Below, one piece after another: positions 23,108 through 34,117 of a DNA stretch of 64,000 nt. The notes beneath the pieces are model-generated. The model was not told the origin of the DNA. It saw only the letters and a program-made list of their open reading frames with translations, and made no database searches. Position numbers and translations under genes: made by a program. This DNA is from Rhodocyclales bacterium (GTDB taxonomy: Bacteria > Pseudomonadota > Gammaproteobacteria > Burkholderiales > Rhodocyclaceae). Within the stretch, counting starts at the first letter, position 1. Each line of letters starts with the position of its first letter. The stretch is from positions 42,932-106,931 of the forward strand of contig JAPLQY010000060.1 of assembly GCA_026399475.1 (NCBI GenBank). Reading direction: 5' to 3'.

Positions 23108-26100
23108 TTACTCATCGGCGAGGCGCAGCGCTTCTTCGATATCGACTTCCACCACCCGCGACACGCCCTGTTCCTGCATGGTCACACCGATCAGCTGCTG
23201 GGCCATTTCCATCGCGATCTTGTTGTGCGAAATAAAGATGAACTGGGTTTGCACCGACATGCGCTTGACCATGTCGCAGAAGCGCACCGTATTCGAGTCG
23301 TCGAGCGGTGCATCGACTTCGTCGAGCATGCAGAACGGGGCCGGATTCAGCTGGAACAGAGCGAACACGAGCGCGATCGCGGTCAGCGCCTTTTCACCGC
23401 CCGAGAGCAGATGGATGGTGGTGTTCTTCTTGCCGGGCGGCTGCGCCATGATCTGGATGCCGGCATCGAGGATCTCGTCGCCGGTCAGGATCAAACGCGC
23501 TTCGCCGCCGCCGAAAAGCTGGGGAAACAGCGTGCCGAAATGCAGGTTGACCGCGTTGTAGGTCTCCTGCAACTGTTCGCGCGTCTCGCGGTCGATGCGC
23601 CGGATGGCGTCTTCCAGCGTGCCGATGGCCTCACTCAGGTCGGTCGATTGCGCATCGAGAAAGCCCTTGCGCTCCGAGGCCGTGGCAAGCTCCTCCAGCG
23701 CCGCAAGGTTGACCGGGCCAAGCGTCTCGATTTCGGCCGTGAGCCCGACAATCTCGCCTTGCAGGACATTGTCCCTGAGCTTGTCGGCCCCACCGGCGGC
23801 AAGTTCATCGGCAAAGGGCGCTTCGTCGGCCTCGGTGACCACATGCGCCTCGGCCAGACGCTCACGGAATTGCTCTTCGTTGATCTGTACCGCCTGCGCC
23901 TTGAGCCTGAGGTCATTGATTTTGTCGCGCAGCGGAACCACGCCCTGTTCGAGCTTCATGCGCTGCTCATCGAGACTGCGCAGTTCGGTGGCCGCCGTTT
24001 CGAGCACATTCCGCCGTTCGGCAAGCAGAGACTCCTTGCCCTGCTTTGCATCCAGCGCCGTGTGCAGCTGCTCCTGCAGAACGGCATCGCTGATGCCGGC
24101 CACTTCAGTGCGTGCTGCGATGGTTTCGCCGTCGATACGATGCAGCTGAGTGATTGCTGTCGACGCAGCGCGGGCATTGTCTTCCAGCTTGGACAGGCAC
24201 TCGCGCTCGGAGAAACCGGCCTCCTGGGCTTCACGCCCGAGCTGGATTTCCAGTGCCCGAGCCTCGCGCAAACCCGCATCCTTTTGCCGGTGCACGTCCA
24301 GCGCCTGCTCAAGGCGCTCGCGCACTTCGCCGAGACGCTCGCGCTGCAGTTCGCCATCGGTCTCGGCACGCTCGCGACGGGCCTGTTCGGTTTCGTCCTG
24401 ACGCAGCAGTTCAGCCAGGTCGCGGTCGATCTGCGCCGAGCGTTCTTCAAAACGAGCCTGCGCCTGCGTCAGCTTCAGGGCTTCCACCTGCGCCGCATGA
24501 AATGCCTGCTGCGCCTCCTGCATTGCACGCCGGGCAGCGCTTAGCTGACCCTGGGCTTCCGCCAGTTGCTGCTCTGCACTGCCCTGCACTTCGCGCGCTG
24601 CATCCTCGGCCGCAGCGCGCACCGCCAGCAAGCCGGCGAGCTCGTCGATCTCGCGCTGGCGTTCGATGACGCCGTGGGTTTTCGCATCCGGCACATACAA
24701 CGTGAGGCCGGCGGGGGTCAGCAGATGACCGGCACGGGAGACGCGCTGTCCGCTGGCCAGCGGCAATTCGGTCGCCAGATCGTCGGCAACGGAGACGCCG
24801 GCAAGCCATTCATCGAGCACGCCCGACCAGCGCGGATCGTCGCAGCGCACCTGCCACAGGGGTTTGGCATCGGCCAGATGGTGCGCCTTGAGCCAGTCGC
24901 CGATCTCCCCGCTTTGTGCAACCCTGGCTTGCAACTGCGCCAGCGCATCATGCCGGGCGCGGGTTTCGGTCAGGCTGCGATGGGCCGCCTGCAGGGCTTC
25001 GCGGGCCGAGCGCAGCCGCGCCTCGGCTTCCGGCACCGAGGTCTGCAGCGTCGCCAAACGCTCCTGCGCGGCGGCAAGCGCTGCCTCGGCAACGGTTTCC
25101 TTTTCCTGCGAAGCGGCCAGCAATGCCGGATCGGGCGCACCCAGGGCTTGGCGATCCTGCTCCAGCCTGCTGCGGCGCTGCACCAGGTTGTCCAGCGCAC
25201 GCAGGGCGTGCCCCTTGTCGGCCTCGGCCAGACGCAGCGCCTGCTCGGCTTCGCTCAAACTGCGCCGCGCCTCGGTCACGTCGCTGCCGGCAGCCTGTAC
25301 GGCCTCCTCGGCATCAGGCAGACGGGCGGCGGCTTCCTCATGGCGGGCCGTGGCGGTAGCAGAACGGGTGCGCGAATTCTCCAGCAGCAGGTTCCAGCGC
25401 GCTTCGTCCTCGGCCAACTGTCCGTGCTGCGCACGCCAATGGGTCTCTTCGGCACCCAGCTGGTTCAGGCGAGCTTCCAGCCGCGAGCGCGAATCGCGCA
25501 GATGGCCGATTTCCGACTCAAGGCGGCTGACTTCGGTGTTGGCCGCGAACATCTCGGCCTGCGCCGCATGCAAGGCATCCGACGCCGAATAATGGCTCTC
25601 GCGCGCATGTTCGACGCGCGCCTCAATTTCACGCAACTGCGCGGTTTCGGCTTCGACGCGATTGATGGCTTCTTCGACCTGGCGCGCCAGCCGCTGGCTG
25701 TCGTTCCTTGCGTCGTTGCGTTTCTTCAGCCACAGCAGGGTCTGCTTGCGCGACACCTGCTGGTGCAGGTCGCGATACTGCTGTGCAACGGTGGCTTGCG
25801 TCTGCAAATGGCCGACCTGCGTTTCCAGCTCGTTGCGAATGTCATCGACGCGGGCGATGTTCTCGCGGGCGTCTTCGAGGCGGTGTTCGGTTTCCTTGCG
25901 GCGTTCCTTGTACTTGGTGACGCCGGCCGCTTCTTCGAGGAAAAAGCGCAGCTCGTCGGGCTTGGCTTCGACGATGCGCGAGATCATGCCCTGGCCGATG
26001 ATGGCATAGGCGCGCGGGCCGAGGCCGGTGCCGAGGAAGAGGTCGATCACGTCACGCCGGCGGACGTGCAGATTGTTGATGTAGTAGCTTGAATTGCCCT

Positions 26101-26428
26101 CACGGTCGAGCACGCGCTTGACCGTGATTTCGGCGTATTGGCTCCACTGGCCGGCAGCGCGGCCCTCGGCGTTGTCGAAAAACAGCTCGACGCTGGCGCG
26201 GCTGACTTCCTTGCGGTTGCCGGAGCCCTTGAAAATCACGTCCTGGATCGACTCGCCGCGCAGTTCGGAGGCCTTGGACTCGCCCAGCACCCAGCGCACG
26301 GCGTCGATGATGTTCGACTTGCCGCAACCATTGGGGCCGACCACGCCTGCCAACTGGCCGGGAAAAAGCACGGTGGTGGGCTCGACAAAGGACTTGAAGC
26401 CCGAAAGTTTCAGCTTGTTTAAACGCAC
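23108..26428 (-). CDS. smc: Chromosome segregation protein SMC
   Basis: [20 protein letters not shown]...[23 protein letters not shown]; long coiled coil; [34 protein letters not shown]. Confidence 0.97.
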   Translation of the reverse strand: MRLNKLKLSGFKSFVEPTTVLFPGQLAGVVGPNGCGKSNIIDAVRWVLGESKASELRGESIQDVIFKGSGNRKEVSRASVELFFDNAEGRAAGQWSQYAEITVKRVLDREGNSSYYINNLHVRRRDVIDLFLGTGLGPRAYAIIGQGMISRIVEAKPDELRFFLEEAAGVTKYKERRKETEHRLEDARENIARVDDIRNELETQVGHLQTQATVAQQYRDLHQQVSRKQTLLWLKKRNDARNDSQRLARQVEEAINRVEAETAQLREIEARVEHARESHYSASDALHAAQAEMFAANTEVSRLESEIGHLRDSRSRLEARLNQLGAEETHWRAQHGQLAEDEARWNLLLENSRTRSATATARHEEAAARLPDAEEAVQAAGSDVTEARRSLSEAEQALRLAEADKGHALRALDNLVQRRSRLEQDRQALGAPDPALLAASQEKETVAEAALAAAQERLATLQTSVPEAEARLRSAREALQAAHRSLTETRARHDALAQLQARVAQSGEIGDWLKAHHLADAKPLWQVRCDDPRWSGVLDEWLAGVSVADDLATELPLASGQRVSRAGHLLTPAGLTLYVPDAKTHGVIERQREIDELAGLLAVRAAAEDAAREVQGSAEQQLAEAQGQLSAARRAMQEAQQAFHAAQVEALKLTQAQARFEERSAQIDRDLAELLRQDETEQARRERAETDGELQRERLGEVRERLEQALDVHRQKDAGLREARALEIQLGREAQEAGFSERECLSKLEDNARAASTAITQLHRIDGETIAARTEVAGISDAVLQEQLHTALDAKQGKESLLAERRNVLETAATELRSLDEQRMKLEQGVVPLRDKINDLRLKAQAVQINEEQFRERLAEAHVVTEADEAPFADELAAGGADKLRDNVLQGEIVGLTAEIETLGPVNLAALEELATASERKGFLDAQSTDLSEAIGTLEDAIRRIDRETREQLQETYNAVNLHFGTLFPQLFGGGEARLILTGDEILDAGIQIMAQPPGKKNTTIHLLSGGEKALTAIALVFALFQLNPAPFCMLDEVDAPLDDSNTVRFCDMVKRMSVQTQFIFISHNKIAMEMAQQLIGVTMQEQGVSRVVEVDIEEALRLADE

Positions 26429-26520
26429 GAGGGATGAACCGGAAAAATGAGGGCAAAAGTACAGCTCTGGAGCCGGGCCATTATAATCGGTCCCGACCCT
26501 CTTACCCGCAATCACACAGC

Positions 26521-26952
26521 ATGCCAAACCCAGCAAAACAAGCCCGCGCCAAGTCGCTGGAGACCTTCCCCAACCCCGCGCCGCACCGGGATTACCAGAT
26601 CCGCATGGAAATCCCGGAGTTCACCTGCCTCTGCCCCAAGACCGGGCAGCCGGATTTTGCCGTGCTGACGCTCGATTACATCGCCGACAAGGTCTGTGTC
26701 GAGCTGAAAAGCCTCAAGCTCTACATCTGGAGTTTTCGCGACGAAGGCCATTTCCACGAAGATGTCGCCAATCGCATCCTCGACGATCTGGCCCGGGCTG
26801 CCCGGCCGCGCTTCATGCGCCTCACCGCACGTTTCTACGTGCGCGGCGGGATTTTTACCAACGTGGTCGCGGAACACCGCAAGAAGGGCTGGAAGCCCTC
26901 CGCCAGAATTGAACTGGCGGAGTTTACGGCGCAGTCGAACACGCGCGGTTGA
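26521..26952 (+). CDS. queF: preQ1 synthase (7-cyano-7-deazaguanine reductase), short type
   Basis: [48 protein letters not shown]. Confidence 0.95.
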   Translation: MPNPAKQARAKSLETFPNPAPHRDYQIRMEIPEFTCLCPKTGQPDFAVLTLDYIADKVCVELKSLKLYIWSFRDEGHFHEDVANRILDDLARAARPRFMRLTARFYVRGGIFTNVVAEHRKKGWKPSARIELAEFTAQSNTRG

Positions 26953-26979
26953 GGCGGCCGCTGAGCGCCGGGCGCGTCC

Positions 26980-28119
26980 CTATTTGAGCAACTTCCAGTC
27001 GCCGTTCTCGACGATGGCCATGATGGCGGCGCGGCCATCGAAACCGTTGTGATCCTTGGCCGACATGTTGAACACGCCATGCACCGCCGGAAGCTCCTTC
27101 ACATTTTCAAGCGCATCGCGCAAGGCAACACGAAACTCGACGGTGCCGGGCTTGGCCTTCTTCAGCGCTTCAGGCACGGCGCGATTCAGCAGCAGATAGG
27201 CATCCCAGCCATGGCCGCCGAAGGTGGATCGGCTGTTGACGCCATGGGCGGCTTCATAGAGCTTGACGTATTCCAGCGCCGGCTTCTTCGACGGATGGCT
27301 GTCCGCAAGGTGCTCGGCCAGCAGCATCGGTCCTACCGGAAATATCGTGCCCTCGACGTTCTTGCCGCCGACACGCAGGAAATCGCGATTGGCGATGCCG
27401 TGCGTCTGGTAGAACTTGCCCTTGTAGCCCCGTTCGATCAACGTTGCTTGCGGCAGCACAGCCGGCGTCCCCGAACCCGCAATGAGAATCGCGTCCGGAT
27501 TGGCGGCGACCAATTTGAGCGCCTGCCCGGTGACGCTGGTGTCATTGCGCTGGTAGCTCTCCGTCGCAACAATCTTGATGCCCCTGGCTTCCGCGGCGCC
27601 CTGCATTGCCTTCAGCCAGAGCTGTCCGTAGGGATCGGCGTAGCCGATGAAGCCCATGGTCTTGACGTTGTTGGCCGTCATGTGCGCTGCAATCGCAATG
27701 GCCATCTGGTTGAAGTTTTGCGGCGTGATGAATACCCAGGGCGCCTTGTCTGCGGCAGGCGCAAACGGAGCCATCGATATCTGTGGCGTTTTGGTTTCAA
27801 ACGCAACTTCAAGAATGGCTATCGAGGTGGGAGTTGCTGTCGAACCGATGATCGCATCGACCTTGTCCTCGCCGGTCAACTTGCGGGCATTCTTTACCGC
27901 CGTGCTGGGGTCGGTGGCATCGTCGAGCACGATGTACTTGACTTTTTCGCCACCAATCGTCTGCGGCAGCAGGGCAAAGGTCTGCTTCTCCGGAATGCCC
28001 AGCGACGCCGCCGGGCCGGTGGCCGAAACACTGACCCCGATGGTGACGTCGGCCCAGGCCGAACTGGCTGCCAGAACCAGGGCCAGCGCAGGTACCCATA
28101 CGAGTTTGTTCACTTTCAT
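26980..28119 (-). CDS. Branched-chain amino acid-type periplasmic substrate-binding protein, no adjacent permease
   Basis: Signal peptide MKVNKLVWVPALALVLAASSAWA then a Peripla_BP_6-like sequence (DVTIGVSVSATGPAASLGIPEKQT). Confidence 0.88.
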   Translation of the reverse strand: MKVNKLVWVPALALVLAASSAWADVTIGVSVSATGPAASLGIPEKQTFALLPQTIGGEKVKYIVLDDATDPSTAVKNARKLTGEDKVDAIIGSTATPTSIAILEVAFETKTPQISMAPFAPAADKAPWVFITPQNFNQMAIAIAAHMTANNVKTMGFIGYADPYGQLWLKAMQGAAEARGIKIVATESYQRNDTSVTGQALKLVAANPDAILIAGSGTPAVLPQATLIERGYKGKFYQTHGIANRDFLRVGGKNVEGTIFPVGPMLLAEHLADSHPSKKPALEYVKLYEAAHGVNSRSTFGGHGWDAYLLLNRAVPEALKKAKPGTVEFRVALRDALENVKELPAVHGVFNMSAKDHNGFDGRAAIMAIVENGDWKLLK

Positions 28120-28249
28120 GTCTCCTCCTGTTTTTGATATTTGGTGTTCGCCGACCAATCTTATCGCCTTTCACCTTCGCCTGCCTTGATCGACCTGCCG
28201 AGCCATCTTGCCGGATGATCGCTTGACCGCTGGCAGGCTCCCGAGACGC

Positions 28250-28882
28250 CTATCGTCCCGTCGTTGCCAGGTGCAGGGCCAGGCCGATGAAGATCGTCCC
28301 GGCACAGCGATCGAGCCAGACAGCAAGCTGTGGTTGTCGCTGCAAGCGCGCACCGATGCTGCCGGCGGACCAGCCGAGACTGCCGAAAATCAGCACCGTC
28401 TGCATTGCGAACAACGCACCCAGCAGCAACATCTGCGGCCACACCGCACCACGTGACTGATCGACGAACTGCGGCAGGAAGGCGATGAAGAACAAGGCCA
28501 CCTTCGGATTGATCACGTTGGCGATAAAGCCGCGACGCAGATGCGCGCCGATCGGCTCCTCGCTACCGTGATCGAGCGCGATGAGCGCCATTTTCCCGGC
28601 CTTGAGCCATGCCTGGACGCCGACATAAGCCAGATAGGCGGCGCCGGCCATTTTGAGGGTCGTAAATGTCGCTTCCGAGGCCAGCACCACGGCACCGATG
28701 CCCAATGTCGCCCACAGCGTATGCGTAAAGCAGCCCAGGGCGCAGCCAAGGCCAAAGCCGATCCCGGCGGAACGGCCGCGACTGATGCCCACGGACAGCA
28801 CCATCAGGTTGTCGGGACCCGGCGCGACGGTGATCAGCGCGGAGGCGGCAAGGAAAGCCAGCAGGACTTCTGTTGAGATCAT
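28250..28882 (-). CDS. LysE/RhtB family amino acid exporter
   Basis: ALITVAPGPDNLMVLSVGISRGRSAGIGFGLGCALG, GFIANVINPKVALFFIAFLPQFVD. Confidence 0.92.
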   Translation of the reverse strand: MISTEVLLAFLAASALITVAPGPDNLMVLSVGISRGRSAGIGFGLGCALGCFTHTLWATLGIGAVVLASEATFTTLKMAGAAYLAYVGVQAWLKAGKMALIALDHGSEEPIGAHLRRGFIANVINPKVALFFIAFLPQFVDQSRGAVWPQMLLLGALFAMQTVLIFGSLGWSAGSIGARLQRQPQLAVWLDRCAGTIFIGLALHLATTGR

Positions 28883-30100
28883 TTAGCATTTCACCGATTG
28901 GCGCAGGCGTCCGGCACGCAGCAACAGCCAGACGCAGAGGGCGAGCAGTATCGCAGATTCGCCGAGCAAGGTGGCGGGAGCGCTGCTCAGCGCGGCGATG
29001 CCACCGGCGATCAGTCCGCCGACCGCATCGAGACCGAAACGGATGCTGGAAAAGAACGAGACGATCCGACCGCGCAAGCGATCCGGCGCGATGGTCTGCA
29101 TCACCGTATTGATGCCGACATTGGCGCCGGAAATGCCGAAACCCAGCGCCGCCAGTGCCGGCAGGGCAATTGCCAGACGGGTCGCCAGCGGGAAAATGAG
29201 CAGCGCCAGCGCCGCCAGCACCACGCAGGAGATCGCCAGATTCAGGCTGCCGCGCACCGACTTGCGCGTCGCCAGCATCAGCGTCGCGACGAAGGCGCCG
29301 CAACCGGCGGCACCCCACAGGAGGCCCAGGGTGCGCGCATCGCCGTTGAAAACTTCCCTGGCGAATACCGGCAGCAGCACGGCATAGGCCGAGGCGGTTA
29401 CATTGAGCAGTGCCAGCACGATCAGCAGCGTGCGTATCGGCCAGGTGTCCAAGGCATAACGCACGCCCTCCCTGAAGACCTGAGCGACGCTGCCGCCGGC
29501 CTTGACGTTGGTCGCCAGGCGCATGGCGGCCACGCCCCACAGCAGCGCCATGTAGGAAAAGGCATTGAGCAGGAAGCAGGCCGCCTCGGACATGAAGCCC
29601 AGCATCAATCCGGCAATCGGCGGGCCGACAAAGCGACCGAGGTTGAACAACATCGCATTCAGCGCCAGCGCATTCGGCAGGTCTTCGCGGCCGCCGACCA
29701 TGGCCGGAATCAGCGACTGGCGCAGCGGCGTGTCGAAGGCGTTGAGCACACCGAGGGACAGCGACATGACGATGATCAGCGCCGGCCCGATCAGGCCAAA
29801 CCAGGTCAGCGCCGCCAGCACGCCGGCCTGGATGAACAGCAGGACCTGCACCTGCATCAGCAGCCGGCGCCGGTCATGCCGGTCTATCCAGGCTCCGGCC
29901 AGCGGCCCCACCACCAGCATCGGCGCCAGCGCAGCAAAGGCAACCAGACCCAGCAGTGCCGCCGAGCCGGTCAGGCGATACACCAGCCAGGCCAGCGCGA
30001 CCTGCTGTATCCATGAACCGAGGATGGAAACTCCCTGACCGAAAAAGTACAGCCGGAACGGACGATGTTCCAGCGCCCGCATTGACGCGGGAAGATTCAC
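28883..30100 (-). CDS. MFS transporter (enterobactin-exporter-like family)
   Basis: RPFRLYFFGQGVSILGSWIQQVALAWLVYRLTGSAALLGLVAFAALAP; ~12 TM. Confidence 0.87.
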   Translation of the reverse strand: MNLPASMRALEHRPFRLYFFGQGVSILGSWIQQVALAWLVYRLTGSAALLGLVAFAALAPMLVVGPLAGAWIDRHDRRRLLMQVQVLLFIQAGVLAALTWFGLIGPALIIVMSLSLGVLNAFDTPLRQSLIPAMVGGREDLPNALALNAMLFNLGRFVGPPIAGLMLGFMSEAACFLLNAFSYMALLWGVAAMRLATNVKAGGSVAQVFREGVRYALDTWPIRTLLIVLALLNVTASAYAVLLPVFAREVFNGDARTLGLLWGAAGCGAFVATLMLATRKSVRGSLNLAISCVVLAALALLIFPLATRLAIALPALAALGFGISGANVGINTVMQTIAPDRLRGRIVSFFSSIRFGLDAVGGLIAGGIAALSSAPATLLGESAILLALCVWLLLRAGRLRQSVKC

Positions 30101-31539
30101 AGGCCGGCCATGGCCAGGTACTTGATCTCCAGATATTCCTCGATGCCGTACTTCGAGCCTTCGCGCCCCAGGCCCGATTGCTTGACGCCGCCAAAGGGCG
30201 CGACCTCGTTGGAGATCATGCCCGAGTTGATGCCGACCATGCCGTAGTCCAGCGCCTCGCCGACACGCCAGGCGCGGGCTATGTCGCGGGTATAGAAATA
30301 GGCGGCCAGGCCGAACTCGGTATCGTTGGCCATGCGCACCGCTTCGGCTTCATCCCTGAAGCTGAAGATCGGCGCCACCGGACCGAAGATCTCCTCGCGC
30401 GCCAGACGCATCGCCGGCGTTGCGCCGGACAGCACGGTCGGCTCGTAAAACGTGCCGCCGCGCGTGTGGCGCTTGCCGCCGCAGAGTACCTTGGCGCCCT
30501 TCGCCACCGCATCCGCGAGCAGCTCCTCGACCTTGGCGAGCCCCGCCGCATCGATCAGCGGCCCCTGTGTCACGCCCTCCTCCAGCCCGCTGCCGACCTT
30601 GAGTCCGCCCACCGCGGCAGCGAGCTTCTGCGCAAAGGCCTCGCGCACGCCCTCCTGCACCAGGAAGCGATTGGTGCAGACGCAGGTCTGCCCGGTGTTG
30701 CGATACTTGGAGAGCACCGCGCCGGCCACTGCCGCGTCGAGGTCGGCATCGTCGAAAACGATGAAGGGCGCATTGCCGCCGAGTTCCAGCGACATCTTCT
30801 TGATCGTCGGCGCGCACTGGGCCATCAGCAGCCGGCCGACCTCGGTGGAGCCGGTGAAGGACAGCTTCAGCACCCTCGGATTCGAGGTCAGTTCGCCGCC
30901 GATGGCGACGGGTTCGCCCGTCACGATGTTGAGCACACCGGGCGGAATGCCGGCCTGCTGCCCCAGCCAGGCCAGCGCCAGGGCCGAGAGCGGCGTCTGC
31001 TCGGCCGGCTTGACCACCATGGTGCAACCGGCCGCCAGCGCCGGAGCGACCTTGCGCGTGATCATCGCCGCCGGGAAATTCCACGGCGTGATCGCGGCGC
31101 AAACGCCGACCGGCTGCTTCAGCACGATCAGCCGGCGGTCGGCCAGCGGCGAGAGAATCACCTCGCCATACACGCGGCGCGCCTCCTCGGCGAACCACTC
31201 GATGAACGACGCGGCGTAGGCGATCTCGCCGCGCGCTTCCGCCAGCGGCTTGCCCTGCTCCAGCGTCATCAGCTGCGCCAGGTCTTCCTGGTTCGCCATC
31301 ATCAGTTCGAACCAGCGGCGCAGGATCTTCGCCCGCTCGGCCGCCGTCTTCGCCCGCCACGGCTGGAAAGCGGCCTGCGCCGCATCGATCGCGCGGCGAG
31401 TTTCGGCGGCGCCGAAACTCGGCACCGAGCCGACCAATTCGCCGTTGGCCGGGTTGCGCACTTCGATGCTGGCGCCGCTGGCCGGCAGCCATTCGCCATT
31501 GATCAGGCAGGTATTGCGCATGAGTTCGGGGTTCTTCAT
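30097..31539 (-). CDS. gabD: NAD(P)-dependent succinate-semialdehyde dehydrogenase
   Basis: VGVCAAITPWNFPAAMITRKVAPALAAGCTMVVKPAEQTPLSALAL, LELGGNAPFIVFDDADLDAAV, NTGQTCVC; start/stop overlap with the MFS gene. Confidence 0.92.
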   Translation of the reverse strand: MKNPELMRNTCLINGEWLPASGASIEVRNPANGELVGSVPSFGAAETRRAIDAAQAAFQPWRAKTAAERAKILRRWFELMMANQEDLAQLMTLEQGKPLAEARGEIAYAASFIEWFAEEARRVYGEVILSPLADRRLIVLKQPVGVCAAITPWNFPAAMITRKVAPALAAGCTMVVKPAEQTPLSALALAWLGQQAGIPPGVLNIVTGEPVAIGGELTSNPRVLKLSFTGSTEVGRLLMAQCAPTIKKMSLELGGNAPFIVFDDADLDAAVAGAVLSKYRNTGQTCVCTNRFLVQEGVREAFAQKLAAAVGGLKVGSGLEEGVTQGPLIDAAGLAKVEELLADAVAKGAKVLCGGKRHTRGGTFYEPTVLSGATPAMRLAREEIFGPVAPIFSFRDEAEAVRMANDTEFGLAAYFYTRDIARAWRVGEALDYGMVGINSGMISNEVAPFGGVKQSGLGREGSKYGIEEYLEIKYLAMAGL

Positions 31540-31655
31540 GAGAAGCTTTCAAGGGTTCTGGACAGGGGCGGATTCTGCCGCATTGCGGCGCACAGTGCTG
31601 CGGGACTGCGATTCATGCATCCGCAAACAATCGCCATGCTGTCCCGTCGAGTTGC

Positions 31656-32246
31656 TCAGAGGATTTGCGCGGCTTCGGCGAACGCGAGGCGCGGCCCGCG
31701 CGGCTGGGCCTTGGTCAAGTCGCCGTAGCCGAGGTTGGCAATGAAGTTGCTGCGCACGCGACCGCCGGGGAAGAATTCGGCATCGAGCTTCGCCGCATCG
31801 AAGCCCGACATCGGCCCCACGGACAGGCCCAGTGCGCGGGCGGCGAGGATCAGGTAGGCCCCCTGCAGCGAGCTGTTGCGAAAGGCCGTGACCTCGGTCA
31901 ACAACGCGTTGGCGTCGAACAGAGGCTTGGCGTTGTAGGCCGGAAACTGGTCGGGCAGGCGCGCGGCGAAGTCGAGGTCCTGGGCCACGATTACGGTGAC
32001 GGGTGCGGCCAGCGTCTTCTCCAGGTTGGAGGCCATCAGTGTCGGCGCCAGGCGCGCTTTCGCCTCTTTCGAGCGCAGGAAAACATAGCGCGCGGGCTGG
32101 GCATTGAAGGCCGTGGGCCCCCATTTGAGCAGGTCGTACAAGTCCTTGAGCGTCTGATCGGTGACCGGCTGTGCGGTGAAGGCATGCAGTGAGCGGGCGT
32201 TGCGGAAGAGTTGATCGAAGGCGGAATCAGCTAGCGGCGTGTGCAT
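31656..32246 (-). CDS. RutE-like nitroreductase family protein (malonic semialdehyde reductase-like)
   Basis: FRNARSLHAFTAQPVTDQTLKDLYDLLKWGPTAFNAQPARYVFLRS. Confidence 0.85.
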   Translation of the reverse strand: MHTPLADSAFDQLFRNARSLHAFTAQPVTDQTLKDLYDLLKWGPTAFNAQPARYVFLRSKEAKARLAPTLMASNLEKTLAAPVTVIVAQDLDFAARLPDQFPAYNAKPLFDANALLTEVTAFRNSSLQGAYLILAARALGLSVGPMSGFDAAKLDAEFFPGGRVRSNFIANLGYGDLTKAQPRGPRLAFAEAAQIL

Positions 32247-32296
32247 CGGAATGTCCTTTCTGATGGTTGATTTTTATGGTGTCGGGAAACCCGGAT

Positions 32297-33094
32297 TTAT
32301 CGGGAAGCGGCGGCGGAATCAGCCTTGCCGTCCCCAAAGGATGACGCCAGCTTCAACGCCGCGTTACGCAGCAGCGAGGTGTCGCCGCCGACCGCGATGA
32401 AACTTGCGCCGCAGTCGCGGTAATGCTGTGCCAGCCCCGGTTCGGTAACGAATACGCCGGCCGCCTTGCCACTGGCTGCAATGCGCCTCAGCGCAGCTTC
32501 GACGGCAGCCTTGACCTCGATATGTCCGCTGTCACCAAGGTGTCCGAGCGACGCAGCGAGGTCGGCCGGGCCGATGAACGCGGCATCAACGCCTTCCACC
32601 GCCAGGATCGCGTCGAGATTCGCCAGTCCTTGTCGTGTTTCAATCTGCACGATTAAACAAATTTCCTCGTTGGCGTGTTTGGCATAGTCCTTGATGCCGC
32701 CCCAATGCGCCGCGCGCGCCAGCGAAGTGCCGACGCCACGGACGCCCTGCGGCGGGTAGCGAACGGCCAGCACCAGCGCCTTCGCCTCGGCGACAGTTTC
32801 GACCATCGGCACCAGCAGCGTATGCGCGCCGATGTCGAGATATTGCTTGATCAGGGCCGCGTCGTGATTCACCGGCCGCACTGCAAGATGCACCGGATAG
32901 GGCGCGGCCGCCTGCAGTTGTGCCAGCACACTAGGCGGATTGTTGGGCGCATGCTCGCCATCGATCAGCAGCCAGTCGAACCCCGCCGTGGCGAGAATCT
33001 CCATGCTGTAGGGACTGCCCAGGCCGACGAAGAGGCCTGTCTGCCGGCGCTTTTCGCGCAGGCTCTGCTTGAAGCTGTTGCGCGGCATGTCCAT
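32297..33094 (-). CDS. hpaI: HpcH/HpaI aldolase (4-hydroxy-2-oxoheptanedioate aldolase type)
   Basis: GLFVGLGSPYSMEILATAGFDWLLIDGEHAPNN, GGDTSLLR. Confidence 0.9.
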   Translation of the reverse strand: MDMPRNSFKQSLREKRRQTGLFVGLGSPYSMEILATAGFDWLLIDGEHAPNNPPSVLAQLQAAAPYPVHLAVRPVNHDAALIKQYLDIGAHTLLVPMVETVAEAKALVLAVRYPPQGVRGVGTSLARAAHWGGIKDYAKHANEEICLIVQIETRQGLANLDAILAVEGVDAAFIGPADLAASLGHLGDSGHIEVKAAVEAALRRIAASGKAAGVFVTEPGLAQHYRDCGASFIAVGGDTSLLRNAALKLASSFGDGKADSAAASR

Positions 33095-33101
33095 GATCGG
33101 C

Positions 33102-34019
33102 CTATTCGAGATTCAGGCCGCGGTCCCAGTACGGATCGGGGCCAAGGCGCTCGGCGAGAAAATCGACAAACGCCCGCACTCGCTGCGGTACGAAACGGTT
33201 GCCGGGAAATACGGCGAACATGTCCAGTACCGGGATCTGGAAATTCTTCAGGATCGGTACCAGTTTGCCCTGCCGGATCGCCTCGGCGGCAATGAAGGTG
33301 GGTTCATAGGCAATGCCCATGCCCTGCAAGGCAGCGTCCTGCAGGGCGTTGCCATTGTTGGCGGTAATCGGCCCACTGATCTCTACCCAGTGGCGCGCGC
33401 CGTCGATGATGAAGGGCCAGCTGGAGCGCGAGGTCAGCGAATAGGCGAGGCAGGCCCGCTGCGCCAGTTCGTCCGGATGTTTTGGTTCGCCATGGAGCTG
33501 CAGGTAGCCGGGGGAAGCCACGACCACCGAGCGGCAGGTCGTCAGGCGCCGTGCCACCGTGGTTTCGGGCAGCAAACGATCGGTGATGCGCAACGCGAAA
33601 TCCATGCCTTCCTCGATCAGGTTCACCCGCCGGTCATTGAAGTCGAGATCGATGCGGATGTCGGGGTGGGCCTGGGAGAACTCCAGTATCAGCGGCGTCA
33701 GGTGCAGCAGTCCGAAGGTCATGGGCACGCTGGCGCGAATCTCGCCGCGCAGGGTCTGACGCTCGCCGGCAAGATTCCCCTCGGCCTCGTCGATGCGATC
33801 GAGGATGTCGCGGCATTGGTCGATATAGCTTGCACCGGCCGAGGTGAGTGACAGCCGGCGCGTGCTGCGGGCGATCAGCTTGACCCCGAGGTGCGCTTCC
33901 AGCGCGGCAATCTGGCGCGTAACCGCCGAGCGTGCCACGTTCATCTGCTCTGCCACGGCGGTAAAGCTTCCCGCCTCCGCCACGCGCACAAAAGTCTGCA
34001 TTGCCGCCAATCGATCCAT
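33102..34019 (-). CDS. LysR family transcriptional regulator
   Basis: N-terminal HTH MDRLAAMQTFVRVAEAGSFTAVAEQMNVARSAVTRQIAALEAHLGVKLIARSTRRLSLT. Confidence 0.95.
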   Translation of the reverse strand: MDRLAAMQTFVRVAEAGSFTAVAEQMNVARSAVTRQIAALEAHLGVKLIARSTRRLSLTSAGASYIDQCRDILDRIDEAEGNLAGERQTLRGEIRASVPMTFGLLHLTPLILEFSQAHPDIRIDLDFNDRRVNLIEEGMDFALRITDRLLPETTVARRLTTCRSVVVASPGYLQLHGEPKHPDELAQRACLAYSLTSRSSWPFIIDGARHWVEISGPITANNGNALQDAALQGMGIAYEPTFIAAEAIRQGKLVPILKNFQIPVLDMFAVFPGNRFVPQRVRAFVDFLAERLGPDPYWDRGLNLE

Positions 34020-34117
34020 GGATGCCCTGTTCCGCGACTAAAATTTCGATCTTCGCTCATTGTATGGGGAACGCTGTCATACAATTCCACTCAAACCCCC
34101 TTTCCACGGAGATTTTC

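Noticed and set aside
24566-26092. 508-aa plus-strand ORF opposite smc
   Set aside because: Antisense shadow of the SMC coiled-coil region; no protein-like composition.
26453-26520. Possible preQ1 riboswitch upstream of queF
   Set aside because: Only ~70 nt available and no preQ1-I/II-like aptamer pattern recognised; the TATAAT at 26482 lacks a convincing -35.
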